The notes beneath the pieces were generated by a model that was given only the letters and a program-made list of their open reading frames with translations, was not told the origin of the DNA and searched no databases. From Streptomyces rubellomurinus (GTDB lineage Bacteria; Actinomycetota; Actinomycetes; Streptomycetales; Streptomycetaceae), in assembly GCF_000961885.1 (NCBI RefSeq), contig NZ_JZKH01000013.1, forward strand, positions 1-64,000: a stretch of DNA of 64,000 bases. Reading direction: 5' to 3'. Position 1 is the stretch's first letter; each line of letters opens with the position of its first letter. A program made the position numbers and the translations under genes. Of the stretch, positions 26,481-35,417 are shown in pieces.

Positions 26481-27485
26481 GTGAACAGCGACGACAGGAC
26501 GACCATCCTCCCGGCGAGCGGCAACGGCGGAGCCGACCGCGGCGCCGGTGGCCGGGCCGCGCGGCGGGCGGCCCAGCGGAACGCGGCCCAGCGGCACGCG
26601 GGCCGGGGACGGCGGGCGCGGCGGCGTGGCGGGCTGACGCCCGTGACGGCGGCGGTCGCGGCGGTCGCGGGCACGGGGCTGCTGGCGGCACTGGCCGGGG
26701 CCGGGTACGCGGCGTACGGGGGGAAGCAGACGGACCGGGACATCGCCGCGCAGTCGGTGGCGGCGGACGGCCTGATATCCGCCGAGCTCGGCACGCACGA
26801 CGGCATCCAGGTGCCCGGCGCCGGGGGAGTGACCCGGGTGGTGCCGGCGGCGGGCAGCCCGACCGGGACCCCGACCGCGACGGACACCCCGACCGCCACG
26901 GCGACGCCGTCCCCCACGGCCACCGCCACCGCGACGCCCTCGGCGACCGCGACTGCCACGGCTTCCGCCAAGGCCACCCCGACCGCCGCCAGGGCCACCG
27001 CGACCGGCGCCCCGAGCGCCGCCCAGCGCACGGCCGGCGGCACCGGCGGCAGCACCGGCGGCGGTTCGGGCAGTGCGGGCAGCGCGGGCGGGGGCCCGGC
27101 CTCGGGGTACGCCCAGCAGGTGGTGGACCTGGTGAACGCCGAGCGGGCGAAGGCCGGCTGCGGGCCGGTCACCGCCGAGTCGCGGCTGGCCAGCGCGGCC
27201 CAGTCACACAGCGACGACATGGCCGACCGGAACTACTTCGACCACGCCAGCCCCGAGGGCTACCACGCCGACCACCGGATCGAGGCGACCGGCTACCGCT
27301 GGAGCACCTGGGGCGAGAACATCGCCCGCGGCCAGAAGGACCCGGCCGCCGTGATGGACGCCTGGATGAACAGCCCCGGCCACCGCGCCAACATCCTGAA
27401 CTGCGCGTTCAAGCAGCTCGGGGTGGGCGTGCGGACCGGTGCGGACGGCCCGTGGTGGACGCAGGTGTTCGCCACCCCGTCCTGA
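26481..27485 (+). CDS. Membrane-anchored CAP/SCP-domain protein
   Basis: 334 aa from GTG 26481. A basic N-terminus (GRGRRARRRGG) precedes one transmembrane helix (about 53-78), then a long Thr/Ala/Pro and Gly/Ser linker, then a CAP domain (about 211-334) with VVDLVNAERAKAGCGPV, HSDDMADRNYFDHASPEG, WGENIARG and WMNSPGHRANILNC. The CAP His residues and a Cys pair are present. The orientation (positive inside) puts the CAP domain outside the cell. It is a paralogue of the CAP domain of the next gene. Molecular function of bacterial CAP proteins is mostly unknown; cell-wall or lipid binding is possible. Confidence 0.88.
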   Translation: MNSDDRTTILPASGNGGADRGAGGRAARRAAQRNAAQRHAGRGRRARRRGGLTPVTAAVAAVAGTGLLAALAGAGYAAYGGKQTDRDIAAQSVAADGLISAELGTHDGIQVPGAGGVTRVVPAAGSPTGTPTATDTPTATATPSPTATATATPSATATATASAKATPTAARATATGAPSAAQRTAGGTGGSTGGGSGSAGSAGGGPASGYAQQVVDLVNAERAKAGCGPVTAESRLASAAQSHSDDMADRNYFDHASPEGYHADHRIEATGYRWSTWGENIARGQKDPAAVMDAWMNSPGHRANILNCAFKQLGVGVRTGADGPWWTQVFATPS

Positions 27486-27575
27486 GCGGGGCGCGAGTCC
27501 CCGGGTCGAACCTCCGGGTCATGACTCCGGGTTGAAGCTCCCATCCGAGCCGATTTTCCGATTCGGTGCACATTG

Positions 27576-27605
27576 TTGTTATCTGATCACTCCCCACGGG
27601 TCTCC
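27576..27605 (+). promoter_or_regulatory. Shared bipartite promoter-like motif, copy 2
   Basis: TTGTTATC, 10 nt, CCACGGGTCTCC, ending 46 nt before the sigma-CAP start. Spacing and distance to the gene match copy 1, while the surrounding DNA differs. Confidence 0.6.
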
Positions 27606-27651
27606 CAGGAGGCAGCGGCGGACGGATACACGGCAAGACGGAGTGCGGACC

Positions 27652-29349
27652 ATGAACGCTGACGTGCACGGCAGGGACCTGCGGAACGGGACCGGGACCA
27701 CCCTGGTCCGCGAAGCCCAGGGCGGCGACCGGCAGGCCCAGGAGGCGCTGGTCGCCACCTGGCTGCCGCTCGTCTACAACGTGGCGGGCCGCGCGCTCGG
27801 CGGCCACGCCGACGTCGACGACGTCGCGCAGGAGACCATGATCCGAGCTCTGGACGGCCTGGACGGGCTGCGCGACCCGTCGTCGTTCCGGTCCTGGCTG
27901 ATCGCGATCACCATGAACCAGATCCGCCGCCGACACGCCGCCGGCCAGCAGCAGCCCATCGTCGGCGGCCTCGACGAGTCCTGGGAACTCGCCGACCCCC
28001 GGGGCGACTTCACCGACCTGACCATCCTGCGCCTGGGCCTGTCCGGTCAGCGGCGGGAGGTCGCCGAAGCCACCCGCTGGCTCGACCCGGACGACCGCGA
28101 ACTGCTCTCCCTGTGGTGGATGGAGGCCTCCGGCGAACTCACCCGCACCGAACTCGCCGAGGCCCTCGACCTGACCCCGCAGCACACCGCCGTCCGCGTG
28201 CAGCGGATGAAGAAGCAGCTGGAGGCCGGACGGATCGTGGTCCGGGCCCTCAGTGCCTACCCCCGCTGCCCGGAACTCGCCGAGGTCACCGCCGGGTTCG
28301 ACGGCACCCCGAACTCGGTGTGGCGCAAGCGGATCGCCCGCCACATCCGCGGCTGCGCCGACTGCGACCGCCTCGGCCGTGACCTCTTCCCCGCCGAGGG
28401 GCTACTGGCCGGCCTCGCCCTGGTGCCGATCCCGCTGGACCCGCCGAGCGTGCTGCAGCTCCAGCAGGCCGCGGCGACCGCAGCCGGGACGCCCGCCGCA
28501 CCCACCGCGCCTGCCACGCCCAGCCCGAGCGGCACCGGCACCGGAACCGGAGGCGGTGCCGACCACGGAACCGGCGCCGGGAACGGCAGCGGCGCGGGGA
28601 ACGGCAACAGCGCGGGGAACGCGGGCGGCACGAACACCGGCCACGGTGGCCACGCCAGCCGGACGGGCACCGCGACCCGGAAGGCCGTGCTGGCCGGGAG
28701 CGCCGCAGCCGTCCTGGCCGTCACCACCCTCGCGTTCGTCTGGCCGCAGCACGAGCAGCACGACGAACCGCCGAGGAGCACGCCGCCCGCGCCGACCGCC
28801 CCGGACACCCCGACGACCCTCGCCGTTCCGGTCTCCGCCGCGCCCGCCCCGATCGTGGCCCCGACCCCGACTCCGACCGCGGAGCCCACGCCCACGGCCA
28901 CCCCCACACCGACCGCCTCGGCCACCTCGACGGCCACCGCGCGGCCGAGCACCCCGCCGGCGCCCAGCCCGGAGCGCCAGCTGATCGACCTGGTCAACGC
29001 CGAGCGCGCGAAGGCCGGTTGCGGCCCCCTGCGGATCGACCCCCGGCTGCACGCCGCCGCCCAGAAGCACACCGACGACATGGTGGCCCGGGGCTTCTTC
29101 GACCACGTCAACCCCGATGGCGCCCGGGCCGACGCCCGGATCACCGCAGCCGGCTACCGCTGGTCCCAGTGGGGCGAGAACCTCGACCGGGGCCCGAGCG
29201 CCCCCGCCGTGGTCCTCTCCGACTGGATGGACGGCGGCATCCACCAGTCCAACATGCTCGACTGCGGCTTCAAGGACGTCGGCGTCGGCATCGCCACCAC
29301 CCCGTCCGGCACCTACTGGACCCAGGACCTCGGCGCCCCGCAGCCCTGA
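27652..29349 (+). CDS. ECF-type sigma factor fused to a transmembrane helix and extracellular CAP domain
   Basis: 565 aa from ATG 27652 (GGAG upstream). Order: sigma region 2 (about 18-95; HADVDDVAQETMIRALDGLD), sigma region 4 (about 143-200; LTRTELAEALDLTPQHTAVR), a zinc-finger-like H231-x3-C235-x2-C238 in ARHIRGCADC as in anti-sigma ZAS domains, a Gly/Asn/Pro linker, one transmembrane helix (344-364), a Pro/Thr linker and a CAP domain (441-565). The topology puts sigma inside and CAP outside, so the sigma factor is tethered to the membrane and presumably freed or unmasked by a signal. Membrane-tethered ECF sigma factors exist in actinobacteria; I do not recall one with CAP. No separate anti-sigma gene adjoins it. 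Confidence 0.88.
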   Translation: MNADVHGRDLRNGTGTTLVREAQGGDRQAQEALVATWLPLVYNVAGRALGGHADVDDVAQETMIRALDGLDGLRDPSSFRSWLIAITMNQIRRRHAAGQQQPIVGGLDESWELADPRGDFTDLTILRLGLSGQRREVAEATRWLDPDDRELLSLWWMEASGELTRTELAEALDLTPQHTAVRVQRMKKQLEAGRIVVRALSAYPRCPELAEVTAGFDGTPNSVWRKRIARHIRGCADCDRLGRDLFPAEGLLAGLALVPIPLDPPSVLQLQQAAATAAGTPAAPTAPATPSPSGTGTGTGGGADHGTGAGNGSGAGNGNSAGNAGGTNTGHGGHASRTGTATRKAVLAGSAAAVLAVTTLAFVWPQHEQHDEPPRSTPPAPTAPDTPTTLAVPVSAAPAPIVAPTPTPTAEPTPTATPTPTASATSTATARPSTPPAPSPERQLIDLVNAERAKAGCGPLRIDPRLHAAAQKHTDDMVARGFFDHVNPDGARADARITAAGYRWSQWGENLDRGPSAPAVVLSDWMDGGIHQSNMLDCGFKDVGVGIATTPSGTYWTQDLGAPQP

Positions 29350-29383
29350 GCCGAGCGCGGGGAGTGCCGGCAGGCCGGTCGGG

Positions 29384-29620
29384 CTACGCCGGGGTGACCC
29401 CGACCAGCCCGTCCGCCGAGCCGGTCACGTACCCGGTGGCGTGGCCGACCACCCCGCCGGCGTCCCCGACCTGGCCGGGCACCACGTCGGGGGCGCTGCT
29501 GAGCGGCCCGGGCAGGCCCTCCTGGCCCCCGACCGCACTGGCGTGCGCGGAGGGAGCGGTCAGGGAGGCCACGACGCCGACGGCGAGCGAGGCGACGGCG
29601 AGCATGCTGCGCTTCTTCAT
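29384..29620 (-). CDS. Small secreted protein
   Basis: 78 aa from ATG 29620. Clear signal peptide (MKKRSMLAVASLAVGVVASL, cut after AHA), leaving about 51 residues rich in Gly, Val and Pro with no cysteine. It is not a chaplin or rodlin by motif. Convergent with the sigma-CAP gene. Confidence 0.65.
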   Translation of the reverse strand: MKKRSMLAVASLAVGVVASLTAPSAHASAVGGQEGLPGPLSSAPDVVPGQVGDAGGVVGHATGYVTGSADGLVGVTPA

Positions 29621-29701
29621 GGCCGGTCCAACGAGCGTTCCGCCGCCCGGGTTACGGAACGCCGCCGAATCCGGCGTGAAGCAGCGCACGGGGAGGCCGC
29701 G

Positions 29702-29872
29702 TCAGGCCCGGTGGACCGTTCGCCCACCGGGGCCGGGGATGACCGGCCGCACCGCGGTTATCAGCCCGCCGGACGGCCACGGGACGTCCGTGCCGCTCAC
29801 CGCCGTCCACCGGTCGTCCACCTCGACGCCGCCCGTCCGCGGTCCGCTCCGCGCGAGCAGTTCGACACCCAT
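29702..29872 (-). CDS. Small hypothetical protein
   Basis: 56 aa from ATG 29872, with a GGGGG run as a possible ribosome site. It reads MGVELLARSGPRTGGVEVDD then RWTAVSGTDVPWPSGG. No family or motif is recognised. Lies between two terminator-rich regions. Confidence 0.4.
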   Translation of the reverse strand: MGVELLARSGPRTGGVEVDDRWTAVSGTDVPWPSGGLITAVRPVIPGPGGRTVHRA

Positions 29873-29967
29873 GAGAGAACCCCCGTTCGTGTTCCGACCG
29901 TTCCTCGATCGTGCTCGGGACGCTAGCAGCACCCACTGACAGTCGAGCCCGGCCGAGCCCCCTCACC

Positions 29968-30005
29968 CGGCGGGCCCGCCCACCCCGGCGTGGGCGGGCC
30001 CGCCG
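29968..30005 (-). terminator. Strong hairpin terminator of the sigma/membrane-protein operon
   Basis: A perfect 16-bp stem (CGGCGGGCCCGCCCAC and its complement) with a 6-nt loop, 26 nt after the end of the 30031 gene. Confidence 0.8.
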
Positions 30006-30030
30006 TGGCGGCCCCGGGAGCGGCCGCCGC

Positions 30031-30906
30031 TCAGCCCCGCGCGGGCGGCGCGGCCGGCACGGACGGCGAGGACAGCGCGGACGGTGTGGACGGAGAGGAC
30101 GGCGAGGCGACGGCCGGCTGCGGGTACCGGATCGACTCGATGACCTGCCGGATCTGCGCGAGCGTCCGCCCGGACGGCTCCCGGAGGCAGCCCGTCAGCT
30201 CGATCCGCACCGGCTTGCCGAGGGCGTCGATTCGGCGGTGGCCGACGAGTTCCCCGGTACCGCCCCGCGCGGCGCACACCGTCCCGGCGGGGACGGTGGA
30301 CAGGGACGTCAACGCACTGGGCTCGCCGGGGTCGGGTTCCGTCGGCCCGCCCAGGCGCACGGTGAGCACGGCGCCGTCGACCGGCAGCGCCTCGACCGGC
30401 AGGCAGCCGGGGTCCGTGGCCCTGCAGAGGGACGAGCGGTCGAACGGCACGTTGGCCAGGTGCTCGACGCCGTCCCGGGGCGCGTCGGCCGAGGTCCGGG
30501 CGCTCCAGCCCGGCGGCAGGTCCCCGATCAGGCCGTAGATCGGGAACCGGGTCGCGATCGCCGTCTCGACGCCGGGCGAAGCGGACACGGAGGCCGACGG
30601 CGCGACCCCGGCCGGTCCCCGGCCCGCGGCGGCGTCGGCCCCGGGCGACGGGGCGAGGGCCGGCGCGGCGGCGAGCACCGCCGCGAGCAGCCCGGTGGTC
30701 AACCCGCCGGCGAGTCCGGCGGTCCGCTTGCGGGCACGCGTCCGGTCGGCGCGCGCGAGCACCCGCTGCATCCGGTCCTCCGGCGTCGGCAGCGGCGGTA
30801 CGGCCTGCTGGAGCAGGTCGCGTAGCTCCCGTTCCTGCCGTTCCTGCCGTTCCTCCAGCTCCGCCTGCCCCTCCGGCTCGTCCCAGCGGAATTCAGACGC
30901 GCTCAC
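30031..30906 (-). CDS. Membrane protein, probable anti-sigma partner
   Basis: 291 aa from GTG 30906, overlapping the sigma gene by 14 nt. The N-terminus is charged and helical (EGQAELEERQERQERELRDL), one transmembrane helix lies at about 63-85 (LAGGLTTGLLAAVLAAAPAL), and the rest is extracytoplasmic with two Cys pairs and a Ser/Pro tail. This layout and the coupling to a SigE-family gene suggest an anti-sigma or sensor protein, but there is no ZAS motif. Confidence 0.75.
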   Translation of the reverse strand: MSASEFRWDEPEGQAELEERQERQERELRDLLQQAVPPLPTPEDRMQRVLARADRTRARKRTAGLAGGLTTGLLAAVLAAAPALAPSPGADAAAGRGPAGVAPSASVSASPGVETAIATRFPIYGLIGDLPPGWSARTSADAPRDGVEHLANVPFDRSSLCRATDPGCLPVEALPVDGAVLTVRLGGPTEPDPGEPSALTSLSTVPAGTVCAARGGTGELVGHRRIDALGKPVRIELTGCLREPSGRTLAQIRQVIESIRYPQPAVASPSSPSTPSALSSPSVPAAPPARG

Positions 30907-31414
30907 GAGGCCCCCCGGTCAGCAGCAGCTCGCGGTCCGGCAGCCGTCCGCGCAGCGCGGCGAGCGCGCGGTGCGTCTGGCTCTTGACCGTGCCGGGGGA
31001 GCAGCGCAGCACCTCGGCGGTCTCCTCGACGCTCAGGTCCTCGAAGAACCGCAGCACCACGACGGCCCGTTGGCGCGGCGGCAGCCCCCGGACGGCCTCG
31101 GCGACGACCTGGCCGAGCACCACCCCCTCGTACGGGTCCGCGTCCGTCGGCGGCTCCGGCAGGTCGTCGTGCGGCAGTTCGCCGGTCCAGCGGCGGCGCC
31201 ACCAGGAGACGTGCGAGGTGACGAGCACCTTGCGCAGGTACGCCTCGGGCCGGTCGAGCGCGATCCGCCCCCAGCGCGGCCAGAGTTTGGCGAGCGCGGT
31301 CTGCAGCAGGTCCTCGGCCTGGTGCCGGTCCCCGGTCAGCAGCCAGGCCACGCGCAGCATCTTCGGGCCGCACGCGGCGACGAACTCGGTGAAGTCCGGT
31401 GTCGCTTCGCTCAT
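30893..31414 (-). CDS. SigE-family ECF RNA polymerase sigma factor
   Basis: 173 aa. Region 2 (MLRVAWLLTGDRHQAEDLLQ) and region 4 (LPPRQRAVVVLRFFEDLSVE, then CSPGTVKSQTHRALAALR) are typical of the short actinobacterial SigE-family. The downstream gene overlaps and likely encodes its regulator. Confidence 0.92.
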   Translation of the reverse strand: MSEATPDFTEFVAACGPKMLRVAWLLTGDRHQAEDLLQTALAKLWPRWGRIALDRPEAYLRKVLVTSHVSWWRRRWTGELPHDDLPEPPTDADPYEGVVLGQVVAEAVRGLPPRQRAVVVLRFFEDLSVEETAEVLRCSPGTVKSQTHRALAALRGRLPDRELLLTGGPRERV

Positions 31415-31717
31415 CCCGCCGTTCCCGCCATGGTGTCCGTGCCGTTCCTGTCAGCCGTGGCGGCCGGGTGGGCCGCGTCGTCGGTGAAGCTCTCACGGCT
31501 GGTGAACGCGGTGGGGGCCGGTCCGGGTTGCCTGCCCGGGCGGGAAATCTGCGCACGAACGTGGACGGCCCGCGCGCCGGCCGGGACTCGGCCGGGCGGC
31601 GGGCGGGCCGTGGGCACCATGATCGCCGCCCGGACCGGGCCCGGCCAGGCGTACGCACGGGCGCCCGGAAGCGGACCGGCGCGCCGGGGCGTACGTCGGC
31701 GGGCCGGGGCGGCGCCG
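31415..31717. other. Intergenic region upstream of the SigE-type operon
   Basis: No gene is seen. It should contain the promoter of the sigma operon and the end of the peptidase transcript. No strong hairpin or repeat stands out. Confidence 0.35.
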
Positions 31718-33340
31718 TCAGAGCGTCCCGGACCCCTGCGTCGCGCCCGCCCGGCCCCGCACCGCCGAGCCCTGCGCCGCGGAGCCCTGCGCCGCGGAGC
31801 CCTGCGCCGCGGAGCCCTGCGCCGCCGAGCCCTGCGCCGCCGAGCCCTGCACCGCCGAGCCCAGCGCCGCCGCACCCGCGCCCGACCCCACCGGCGCGAC
31901 CGTCCAGTCCGGGTGCCCCGGCATCGGCGGGGTGCGCCGCCCGTACAGCCAGTCGTCGAGGAAGCCGCCCAGGTCCTGCCCCGACACCGCGGAGGCGGTG
32001 CGCTCGTAGTCCCGGGTGGTGGCGATGCCGTGGCGGTGCTCGCGCAGGAAGGTGCGTTCGATCCGGTCGAAGGTCTCGGCGCCGACCTTCTCGCGCAGCG
32101 CGTACAGCACCAGCGCGCCGCCGAGGTAGCGCTGCTCGCCGAAGAGGTCGGCGGCGGTGGGGGTGGCGACCGGCCCCGAGTCGTGGCGCCACTGGTCGCC
32201 CAGCTCGTAGACCTCGCGCATCCGGTCGGCCAGCGTGGTGTGGCCGGAGGCGTCGGGCCAGCCGCGCTCGTAGCGGTACATCAGCCCGTAGAGGTCGGCG
32301 TGGCCCTCGTTGAGCCAGAGGTCGGCCCAGGTGGCGGGGGAGACGCTGTCGCCGAACCAGGAGTGGACCAGTTCGTGCATCATGTGCGAGCCGATCGCGG
32401 GCTCGGCCTGGCGCAGGAATCCGGGCTTGTAGAGGGTCAGGGTCTGGGTCTCCAGGCCGGTGAAGCGGAACGCCTCCGGGTCGTCGGTGTCGGCGGGCAG
32501 GATGCCGTAGGTCTCGAACGGGAACGGCCCGAGGCGTCGTTCGGCCCAGGCGAGTTGGTCGGCGGTGAGGGCGAGGGCGGGTTCGAGTTCGGCGGCGCGC
32601 GCGGTCGGGACGACGTCGCGCAGCGGCAGGCCGTGCGGGCCGGTGCGCTCGCGGACGGTGTACCGGCCGACCGAGACCTGCAGCAGTTCGGTGGCCAGCG
32701 GCTCGCGGGAGGTGTACCTGCGGGTGGTGCGGCCGTCGTCGTGGTGCTCGGTGTCCGTCAACTCGCCGGTGGCGACGCCCAGCAGGTCGTCGGGCGCGGT
32801 GACGGCGACGGTGAAGCGGGCCTTCTGGCTGGGGTGGTCGTTGCAGGGGAACACGGTGTGCGCGGCGTCCGGCTGCCCGGCGACCGCGAAGCCGTCCGGG
32901 GTGGGCACCCAGGCGGTGTGGGGGAGCGCGGCGCGCGGGTCGGCGGTGTACTCGACGGTCAGCCGGGCGGTGCTGCCGCGGTGCAGCGGCCGGTCCGGGG
33001 TGACGACCAGCTTCTCGTCGCGGGCGGCGAACCGGGCCGGCCGCCCGTCCACGCGCACCGACCGGACGTCCAACCCGAGTGCGTCGAGCCGCAGTTCGGC
33101 GAGCGTACGGGTGAGCCGGGCGGTGACGGTGGTGTCGCCGCGCACCGTGCGGGAGTCGGCCCGGTAGTCGAAGGCCAGGTCGTAGGCGAGCGCCTGGTAT
33201 CCGGGATTGCCGAGGGCGGGGAACACGGGATCGCCCAGGCCGTCCGCCGCGGTGGCCACCGGGGCGCTGGCGGACAGCAGTGCCGCACCGAGCACGAGCG
33301 ACAGGGCGAGGGCGGCGCGGCGCCCGGGCAGCGGGATCAC
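31718..33340 (-). CDS. Secreted M1-family metallopeptidase (aminopeptidase-like)
   Basis: 540 aa from GTG 33340. Signal peptide about 1-31 (ALALSLVLGAALLSASAPVA). Zinc site H322-E323-x2-H326 (HELVHSW) and E345 (NEGHADL); the substrate motif reads GLETQ instead of GAMEN, as in other Streptomyces secreted members. The catalytic domain ends near residue 505. The tail is a run of GSAAQ-like pentapeptides coded by a 15-bp tandem repeat. Acts outside the cell, trimming peptides. Confidence 0.92.
   Translation of the reverse strand: MIPLPGRRAALALSLVLGAALLSASAPVATAADGLGDPVFPALGNPGYQALAYDLAFDYRADSRTVRGDTTVTARLTRTLAELRLDALGLDVRSVRVDGRPARFAARDEKLVVTPDRPLHRGSTARLTVEYTADPRAALPHTAWVPTPDGFAVAGQPDAAHTVFPCNDHPSQKARFTVAVTAPDDLLGVATGELTDTEHHDDGRTTRRYTSREPLATELLQVSVGRYTVRERTGPHGLPLRDVVPTARAAELEPALALTADQLAWAERRLGPFPFETYGILPADTDDPEAFRFTGLETQTLTLYKPGFLRQAEPAIGSHMMHELVHSWFGDSVSPATWADLWLNEGHADLYGLMYRYERGWPDASGHTTLADRMREVYELGDQWRHDSGPVATPTAADLFGEQRYLGGALVLYALREKVGAETFDRIERTFLREHRHGIATTRDYERTASAVSGQDLGGFLDDWLYGRRTPPMPGHPDWTVAPVGSGAGAAALGSAVQGSAAQGSAAQGSAAQGSAAQGSAAQGSAVRGRAGATQGSGTL
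31767..31871 (-). repeat. 15-bp tandem repeat (7 units) in the peptidase C-terminus
   Basis: Units of GAGCCCTGCGCCGCG (plus strand), seven in a row with few changes, coding GSAAQ-type pentapeptides. Such arrays change length easily by slippage. Confidence 0.9.
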
Positions 33341-33632
33341 CGTCGGACGATAGCGGACCGCCGGGCCGGGCCGGGCGGGATTCCCGACGGCCCGTCGACG
33401 ACACGCGGGGCTCCCCCGGACGGCCCAGCGTGCTGGCGGGGCGGCCGGGGCCCGCCTAGTGTCGGAGGTGCTTCGTCCCCTGACGGACGGGGCCACGGCC
33501 GCCGGAGCTCTGGCCAGATCCGGCGGCCGTACTCGTGTGCCCTGCGGTGCCCGGCGCCCGGCGCCCCCGCGTAGGCTGGCGGCCGAGACGACGCGCCGAG
33601 ACGACGCCCCGTACGGATGCCAGGAGCCCGCC

Positions 33633-34580
33633 GTGACCAGCCCCGAACCACCCGTCCTGGTGATCGGCGAGTGCGTCGCCGACATCGTCCGCACGGACGG
33701 CGCCCCGGACCGCGTGCACCCCGGCGGCAGCCCCGCGAACGTCGCCTACGGCCTGGCCCGCCTCGGCCGCCCCGCCACGCTGCTCACCGAGCTCGGCCCG
33801 GACGCCAACGGGCGGCTGATCCGCGCGCACCTGGAGTCGGTCGGGGTGGTGGTCCGGGCGGCCGAGGCGGCGCGGACGCCCTCGGCCGTGGTGCGGCTGG
33901 ACGGCCTCGGGCGGGCCGAGTACACCTTCGACATCGGCTGGACGCTCCCCCCGACCGACCCGACCGACCCCTATCCGACCGAGCCCGCCGTGGCGCCCGC
34001 CGCGATCCACCTGGGCTCGATCGGCGCGGTCGCCGAACCGGGCGCGGCGGCGGTCCTCGCACGGGTGGAGCGCTGGCGCGGCCGGGCGCCGGTCAGCTAC
34101 GACCCCAACGTGCGCCCCGCGCTGATGGGCGAGCGGGCCGAGGCCGTCCGGCGGGTCGAGCGGTGCGTCGCGCTGAGCGACGTGGTCAAGGCGAGCGACG
34201 AGGACCTGGCCTGGCTGTACCCGGACGAGCGGCCGGAGGCGGTCGCCGAGCGGTGGCTCGCCCTCGGGCCGGCCGTGGTCGCGGTCACCCTGGGCGCGGA
34301 GGGCGCCTTCGCGTTGACTGCCGAGGGCGGGTACGTGCGGGCGGCCGCCGTGCCGGTGCCGGTGGCCGACACGGTCGGCGCCGGGGACTCCTTCACGGCC
34401 GCCTTCCTGGACGCCCGCGCGGCGGGCACCGGCCTCCCCGGCTGCCTCACCCGCGCCGTGACGGCCGCCGCCCTCACCGTCTCCCGCCCGGGCGCCAACC
34501 CGCCCTCGGCCGCCGAACTCGCGGCGGCCCTCGCCCGCTACGACGACCACGACGACCACGACGACGCGGGCGCCCGGTAG
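33633..34580 (+). CDS. PfkB-family sugar kinase (fructokinase-like)
   Basis: 315 aa from GTG 33633 with AGGAG upstream. N-terminal sugar-binding part VIGECVADIV, then GGSPANVAYGLARLGRPATL; C-terminal signature DTVGAGDSFTAAFLDA with the catalytic Asp. The last residues are a DDHDDHDD tail. A TAGGCT -10-like hexamer lies about 60 nt upstream. Probably phosphorylates fructose or a related sugar. The 292-nt divergent region to the peptidase gene holds both promoters and no gene. Confidence 0.92.
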   Translation: MTSPEPPVLVIGECVADIVRTDGAPDRVHPGGSPANVAYGLARLGRPATLLTELGPDANGRLIRAHLESVGVVVRAAEAARTPSAVVRLDGLGRAEYTFDIGWTLPPTDPTDPYPTEPAVAPAAIHLGSIGAVAEPGAAAVLARVERWRGRAPVSYDPNVRPALMGERAEAVRRVERCVALSDVVKASDEDLAWLYPDERPEAVAERWLALGPAVVAVTLGAEGAFALTAEGGYVRAAAVPVPVADTVGAGDSFTAAFLDARAAGTGLPGCLTRAVTAAALTVSRPGANPPSAAELAAALARYDDHDDHDDAGAR

Positions 34581-34759
34581 ACCCGGATCGTCGTGGCGAC
34601 GGCCTCCGGCGGCGCCGGGCCGGCGATCGCCGGCCGGACCGGCTCCGGCCGCCCGGCGAACCGGACGACCGGACGACCGGACGACCGGGTGGCCCTCGGC
34701 GCCCTCCGGCCGCGGCGCGGCGGCGCTCGAAGGCGCTGACGACCGCTTTCGTGACGTCC

Positions 34760-35290
34760 TTACCGACCGAGGCCGGTGAGCTCCTTGCCGTACCAGACCT
34801 CGGCGTACGGGCCGCCGCTGTAGGCGGGGATCTCGCGGTAGCCGCTGCGGAGGTAGAGGGCGCGGGCCTCGACCAGGTCGAGGCGGGTGTCGAGGAGGAT
34901 CCGGCGGACGCCGAGGCCCCGGGCGGCCTCGTCGACGGCGGCCATCAGGCGGGCGCCGCCGCCGGTGCCGCGCACGTCCGGGCGGACGAAGACGCGGGTC
35001 AGTTCCGCGGTGCCGTCGTCGCTCAGCCGCAGGCCGGCGCAGGACTGCGGGGCGCCGTCGTAGCGGCCGATCAGGAAGACGCCGCTCGGGGCCACGAGGT
35101 GTTCGCTGCCAGAGGCGGCGAGCCCGGTCTCCAGTTCCTCGGGGGTGCACTCGCGGGCGAAGTGGAGGCGGTAGTAGCGGTTGGCCACGTCGTAGTAGTA
35201 CTCGCGCAGGAGCTGCAGGGCCTCGGGGGAGTTCACGTCGGCCGGGGTGACGGTCCAGAGGTCGGAGCGGCGGGGCGCGGGGTTCGTCAT
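34760..35290 (-). CDS. GNAT-family N-acetyltransferase
   Basis: 176 aa from ATG 35290. Acetyl-CoA loop region ELTRVFVRPDVRGTGGGARL and following helix, then ILLDTRLDLVEARALYLRSG, are typical GNAT motifs A and B. Acceptor unknown. The 180-nt gap to the kinase gene has short GGACGACC direct repeats (about 34660-34695). Confidence 0.9.
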   Translation of the reverse strand: MTNPAPRRSDLWTVTPADVNSPEALQLLREYYYDVANRYYRLHFARECTPEELETGLAASGSEHLVAPSGVFLIGRYDGAPQSCAGLRLSDDGTAELTRVFVRPDVRGTGGGARLMAAVDEAARGLGVRRILLDTRLDLVEARALYLRSGYREIPAYSGGPYAEVWYGKELTGLGR

Positions 35291-35417
35291 GCGCGCATGA
35301 TCCACTTCGCCGCGGCCCGGACGCAATCGGGTTTCGCGGAACGGCGGAGGACAGACGGGCCGGGCCGCAGCCCGGTCGCGGGGCCGGAGGGGAGCACTCG
35401 GGCGGTGGGACACGGGC

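Noticed and set aside
29384..29620. Chaplin or rodlin
   Set aside because: Signal peptide and size fit, but the chaplin motif and cysteines and rodlin repeats are absent.
31767..31871. CRISPR-like repeats
   Set aside because: Contiguous 15-bp units without spacers and in frame within a gene.
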